DNA of 63,443 nt from Streptomyces sp. DH37 (GTDB lineage: Bacteria > Actinomycetota > Actinomycetes > Streptomycetales > Streptomycetaceae). Under the pieces are notes generated by a model that was given only the letters and a program-made list of their open reading frames with translations, was not told the origin of the DNA and did no database searches. This document shows positions 61,061 through 63,443 of this stretch, piece by piece (position 1 is the stretch's first letter; every line of letters begins with the position of its first letter). The position numbers and the translations under genes were made by a program. The stretch is from contig NZ_JARVKV010000033.1 in assembly GCF_029813835.1 (NCBI RefSeq), positions 1-63,443 of the forward strand. The letters are read 5' to 3'.

Positions 61061-61704
61061 CTCGGCGCGCGCGCCGCGCGGAGCCCCTTGCGGTCGGCGG
61101 TCAGCCGGTCCACGAGGCCGTAGGCCACCGCGCCCCGGGCGTCGAGGAACGTGTCCCGCTCGACGTCGCGCCGGACGCGCTCCAGCGGCTGCCCCGTGTG
61201 CTCGGCCAGCATCTCCTCCAGCTTCTCCCGCGTGCGCAGCATCTCCCCGGCCTGGATCTCCAGGTCCCCGGCCTGTCCCCGGACGGGTTCGGGGAGGGAG
61301 GGCTGGTGGATCATGACGCGCGCCCCGGGCAGGGCCAGGCGCTTGCCGGGGGCGCCCGCCGCGAGCAGCACGGCCGCGGCGGAGGCCGCCTGCCCCAGGC
61401 ACACGGTCTCGATGTCGCAGGAGACGAACCGCATGGTGTCGTAGATCGCGGTCATCGCGGTGAAGGAACCGCCGGGGGAGTTGATGTAGAGCGAGATGTC
61501 CCGCTCGGGCGCGGCGTGTTCGAGGTGGACGAGCTGCGCCATGACGTCGTTGGCGGAGGTGTCGTCGATCGGGGTGCCGAGGAAGACGATGCGCTCTTCC
61601 AGGAGCTTGGAGTAGGGGTCCAGGGTCCGGACGCCGCCGCTGGTCCGCTCGGTGAACTCGGGCAGGACGTGGCGGGCGGTCGGCCGGGCGGCGTGTCGGT
61701 GCAT
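61057..61704 (-). CDS. clpP: ClpP-type serine peptidase
   Basis: A 215-residue ClpP peptidase. The catalytic triad is complete: S108 in LGQAASAAA, H133 in VMIHQPS, and D184 in ERDTFLDARGAVAYGLVD. It differs from the main ClpP1/P2 in its N-terminus and in SAAAVLL for SMGAxLL, so it is probably one of the accessory Streptomyces copies. Its Clp ATPase partner is not nearby. Start ATG at 61704; the open frame upstream would cross the operator region. Divergent from an antitoxin-like gene. Confidence 0.92.
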   Translation of the reverse strand: MHRHAARPTARHVLPEFTERTSGGVRTLDPYSKLLEERIVFLGTPIDDTSANDVMAQLVHLEHAAPERDISLYINSPGGSFTAMTAIYDTMRFVSCDIETVCLGQAASAAAVLLAAGAPGKRLALPGARVMIHQPSLPEPVRGQAGDLEIQAGEMLRTREKLEEMLAEHTGQPLERVRRDVERDTFLDARGAVAYGLVDRLTADRKGLRAARAPR

Positions 61705-61754
61705 GGCGGTGGTGTCCCTCCGTGGGTTCGGCGAGGCGTCCCGCACACGGCTCA

Positions 61755-61790
61755 CGTACAAAATGTACAGGACGTACATCTGGTTATGCT
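61755..61790. promoter_or_regulatory. TGTACA-type operator and -10 between clpP and antitoxin genes
   Basis: Three half-sites occur in order: GTACA (61756-61760), TGTACA (61764-61769) and GTACA (61774-61778). GTACA-AAA-TGTAC and TGTAC-AGGAC-GTACA are both inverted repeats. TGTACA cores are the binding sites of YefM-type antitoxins. TATGCT (61785-61790) is a likely -10 for the antitoxin gene, whose message may be leaderless. The clpP promoter must lie in the same 92 bases. Confidence 0.6.
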
Positions 61791-61796
61791 GGGAGC

Positions 61797-62102
61797 ATGG
61801 CCTACGAAATTCCGGTGACGCAAGCCCGTGCGGAGCTCGCCGATCTGATCAACCGGGTGGTGTACGGGGGCGAGCGGGTGGTGGTGACGCGCCACGGAAA
61901 GCCGTTGGTGGCCCTGGTGACCGCCGCTGACCTGGAACGACTCGAGCAGCAGGACGCCGCCGAGCGGGACGGGGTGATCAGTACGGTCTCGGCCGTGCGG
62001 GAGGCGCCGTCCGCTCCCGGCGAACGCGGCCGCTTCGGCATCGCGGCGCACCACCCCGGCCCCTCCGCCGGGGACCGCCGCCCGGGTCACCGGGGCGTGT
62101 AG
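61797..62102 (+). CDS. YefM/Phd-family antitoxin-like DNA-binding protein (orphan)
   Basis: A 101-residue PhdYefM protein: YEIPVTQARAELADLINRVVYGGERVVVTRHGKPLVALVTAADLERLE covers the DNA-binding and dimer part. The last 35 residues are Gly/Pro/Arg-rich and may be disordered. No YoeB/Txe or other toxin gene follows, so it is an orphan. It probably represses its own gene through the TGTACA-type sites. ATG at 61797, no ribosome site visible. Confidence 0.88.
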   Translation: MAYEIPVTQARAELADLINRVVYGGERVVVTRHGKPLVALVTAADLERLEQQDAAERDGVISTVSAVREAPSAPGERGRFGIAAHHPGPSAGDRRPGHRGV

Positions 62103-62255
62103 AGCGCGGACGGGGCGCCGGCCGACGAGTCCGGTCGGCTCCGGCGGCGGCTTGGACGGGCAGACGGCGGCGGTGGGCGGTAGCGCGGCCGTCGCCCCCG
62201 TACCGGGACCCCGGCCGCCGCCCCCGGCCGTCGCGGACCGCCGGGCCGTGACGTC

Positions 62256-62987
62256 CTACGGCGCGGCGTTCCCCGGCGCCGGATTCGCGCCGTCGTCGTT
62301 CCTCCGGGCGGCGGCCTGCGCGGCCTTGGCGTCGGGGGCGTACAGGTCCACGTACTCCTGGCCGGACAGGTTCATGATCGCGTACATGATCTCGTCGGTG
62401 ACCGCGCGCAGCACCGTGCGCTCGTCGTGCAGGTTCGCGAAGCGCGAGAAGTCCAGCGGCTCGCCGAAGCGGATGGTCACCCGTCCGATCTTCGGCAGCA
62501 CCCGCCCCGGCGGCTGGATCTCGAACGTGCCCACCATGGCGCACGGGACCACCGGCACCCCCGCCCGGAGCGCCATGGAGGCCACGCCGACTCGGCCCCG
62601 GTACAGCCGCCCGTCGTGCGACCGGGTGCCCTCGGGGTAGATGCCCAGCAGTTCCCCCCTGCGCAGCACCCGCAGCCCCTCCTCGACCGCCGCCCGGCCG
62701 GCGCCCCGGCCCGAGCGGTCCACCGGGATCTGCCCCACGCTCCGGAAGAAGGCCGCGGTCAGCCTGCCCTTCAGCCCCGGGCCCGTGAAGTACTCCGCCT
62801 TGGCCAGGAAGGTGATGCGCCGCCCGAGGATCGCGGGCATCAGGAAATGGTCGGAGAACGACAGGTGGTTTCCGGCGATGATCGCCGCGCCCTCGTCCGG
62901 AACGTTCTCCAGGCCCTCGATCCGGGGCCTGAACAGCAGCCGCAGCAGCGGGCCCAGCAGGACGTACTTGAGCACGTAGTAGAACAC
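62256..62987 (-). CDS. plsC: 1-acyl-sn-glycerol-3-phosphate acyltransferase (PlsC-like)
   Basis: A 243-residue membrane-associated acyltransferase. GNHLSFSDHFLMP carries the family NHxxxxD motif and GIYPEGTRSHDG the PEGTR acceptor loop. It acylates lysophosphatidate or a similar glycerol phosphate. I chose the GTG at 62987, with GGGAG before it, because the family opens FYYVLKYVLLGP; the longer frame upstream lacks homology. Streptomyces has several copies. Confidence 0.9.
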   Translation of the reverse strand: MFYYVLKYVLLGPLLRLLFRPRIEGLENVPDEGAAIIAGNHLSFSDHFLMPAILGRRITFLAKAEYFTGPGLKGRLTAAFFRSVGQIPVDRSGRGAGRAAVEEGLRVLRRGELLGIYPEGTRSHDGRLYRGRVGVASMALRAGVPVVPCAMVGTFEIQPPGRVLPKIGRVTIRFGEPLDFSRFANLHDERTVLRAVTDEIMYAIMNLSGQEYVDLYAPDAKAAQAAARRNDDGANPAPGNAAP

Positions 62988-63353
62988 GGACTGGCTCCCT
63001 ACTCCACCGGGCGGCCCCCTGAGCTGCGTTTCGGCGGATCGGACGACGGGCCGAGGGGCGTGGCGCAGAGGGGGTCCCGCCGCGTGTGACCACCCCTGAC
63101 CGGACTCGCACCGACCCGGCACTGGCTTCCATGACGGTTCGTCAACTCATTCTGTCCTACGTGTGACGCTTACCCGCCCATTGCCGTCGCAGACGCCCGG
63201 CCTCCGGCGACCGGGACGGAGGGACCGGTCGCGCCCCGGTCGCACCCCGGCCGCGCCCGGGAGGATTCCGCCCGCGCCCGGCGGGCCACTCGCTTACGAT
63301 GTACGGCCGGCCCGGCCGATGCGACGGGGCCGGGGCTGGAGGGAGACGGCAGG
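62988..63353. other. Gene-free divergent gap (plsC to BlaI-like gene)
   Basis: No gene is recognised. An AT-richer stretch at about 63133-63175, with TTGACG on the minus strand, may hold a promoter for plsC, but no good -10 is aligned with it. GGAGGGAG at 63339-63346 belongs to the ribosome region of the following gene. Confidence 0.35.
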
Positions 63354-63443
63354 GTGGAGCAGGAGGAGACCGGGCAGCCGCGGCGGCCCCGTGCGCGCCG
63401 CCGCGGTCAGGGGGAGCTGGAGGTGCAGGTGCTCTCGGCGTTG
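63354..63443 (+). CDS. BlaI/MecI/CopY-like regulator (5' part only)
   Basis: The first 30 codons of a gene cut by the window end. GTG is preceded by a GGAGGGAG-type site. The peptide has an Arg-rich run followed by GQGELEVQVLSAL, which matches the first helix of Streptomyces BlaI/MecI/CopY-like regulators (typical RRxGxLExxVL). The rest is out of view, so the call is tentative. Confidence 0.6.
   Translation, partial: MEQEETGQPRRPRARRRGQGELEVQVLSAL

Overview
This window is high-GC actinobacterial chromosome, almost certainly Streptomyces. GC is high throughout with strong third-position bias. GTG and TTG starts are common, many neighbours overlap by four bases (ATGA/GTGA), and several promoters sit so close to the start codon that the transcript may be leaderless. 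It also carries a conservon (roadblock / DUF742 / small GTPase / sensor-like ATPase) with P450 genes, a Streptomyces hallmark, and a bioBADF-purB-CNNM neighbourhood of Streptomyces type. All identifications come from reading the translated sequence; no database search was run.

Layout. (1) 89-1184: two divergent small conserved genes, a CoA-binding protein and a YigZ/IMPACT protein. (2) 1449-17301: a large cell-surface polysaccharide locus. It holds a WbaP-type initiating sugar-phosphate transferase, GDP-fucose synthesis (gmd, fcl), a hexapeptide acetyltransferase, two GT4 glycosyltransferases, a Wzy-like polymerase, a Wzz/Wzc-like co-polymerase with a degenerate kinase domain, and a Wzx-like flippase. 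It ends with a less familiar block: a secreted beta-propeller/FN3 protein, a TagD-like cytidylyltransferase, a CDP-alcohol phosphotransferase and a Tat-exported beta-helix lipoprotein. The first part looks able to build an undecaprenyl-linked, probably fucose-containing repeat unit, flip it and polymerise it; the last part may decorate or anchor it. (3) 17410-22445: sbcD-sbcC nuclease and a short-chain dehydrogenase. (4) 22503-27743: a conservon operon on the minus strand ending in two P450 genes, one lacking the ExxR motif and overlapping the next out of frame. (5) 28172-35499: DUF885 peptidase-like protein, Lrp/AsnC regulator divergent from a transsulfuration-type PLP enzyme, a membrane-linked ACT-GNAT protein, a DUF1990 protein and a PhoD-type phosphatase.

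(6) 35707-45955: regulators and transport. These are MocR-type regulator/EamA exporter, ECF41 sigma factor with a convergent SDR, a DasR-like GntR regulator with a DasR-like palindrome over its own promoter, a ROK regulator without the usual zinc cluster, and a two-component system divergent from a two-gene ABC exporter. (7) 46008-54372: mug-type glycosylase, purB, SGNH hydrolase, two CNNM/CBS membrane proteins, GNAT, a lone MacB-like ATPase and a methyltransferase. (8) 54439-59103: biotin genes bioB-bioA-bioD (minus) divergent from a bioF-like gene. (9) 59376-63443: a serine-kinase-fold anti-sigma-type ATPase, a DUF6328-like membrane protein, a ClpP-type peptidase divergent from an orphan YefM/Phd antitoxin with TGTACA-type operator sites between them, a PlsC-type acyltransferase, and the start of a BlaI/MecI-like regulator cut by the window edge.

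No rRNA, tRNA, CRISPR array, insertion sequence, integrase or attachment site was recognised. The most unusual points are the surface-polysaccharide locus with its pseudo-kinase and CDP-alcohol module, the P450 pair with ExxW and an out-of-frame overlap, the DasR-like autoregulatory site, and the orphan antitoxin/clpP divergent pair.
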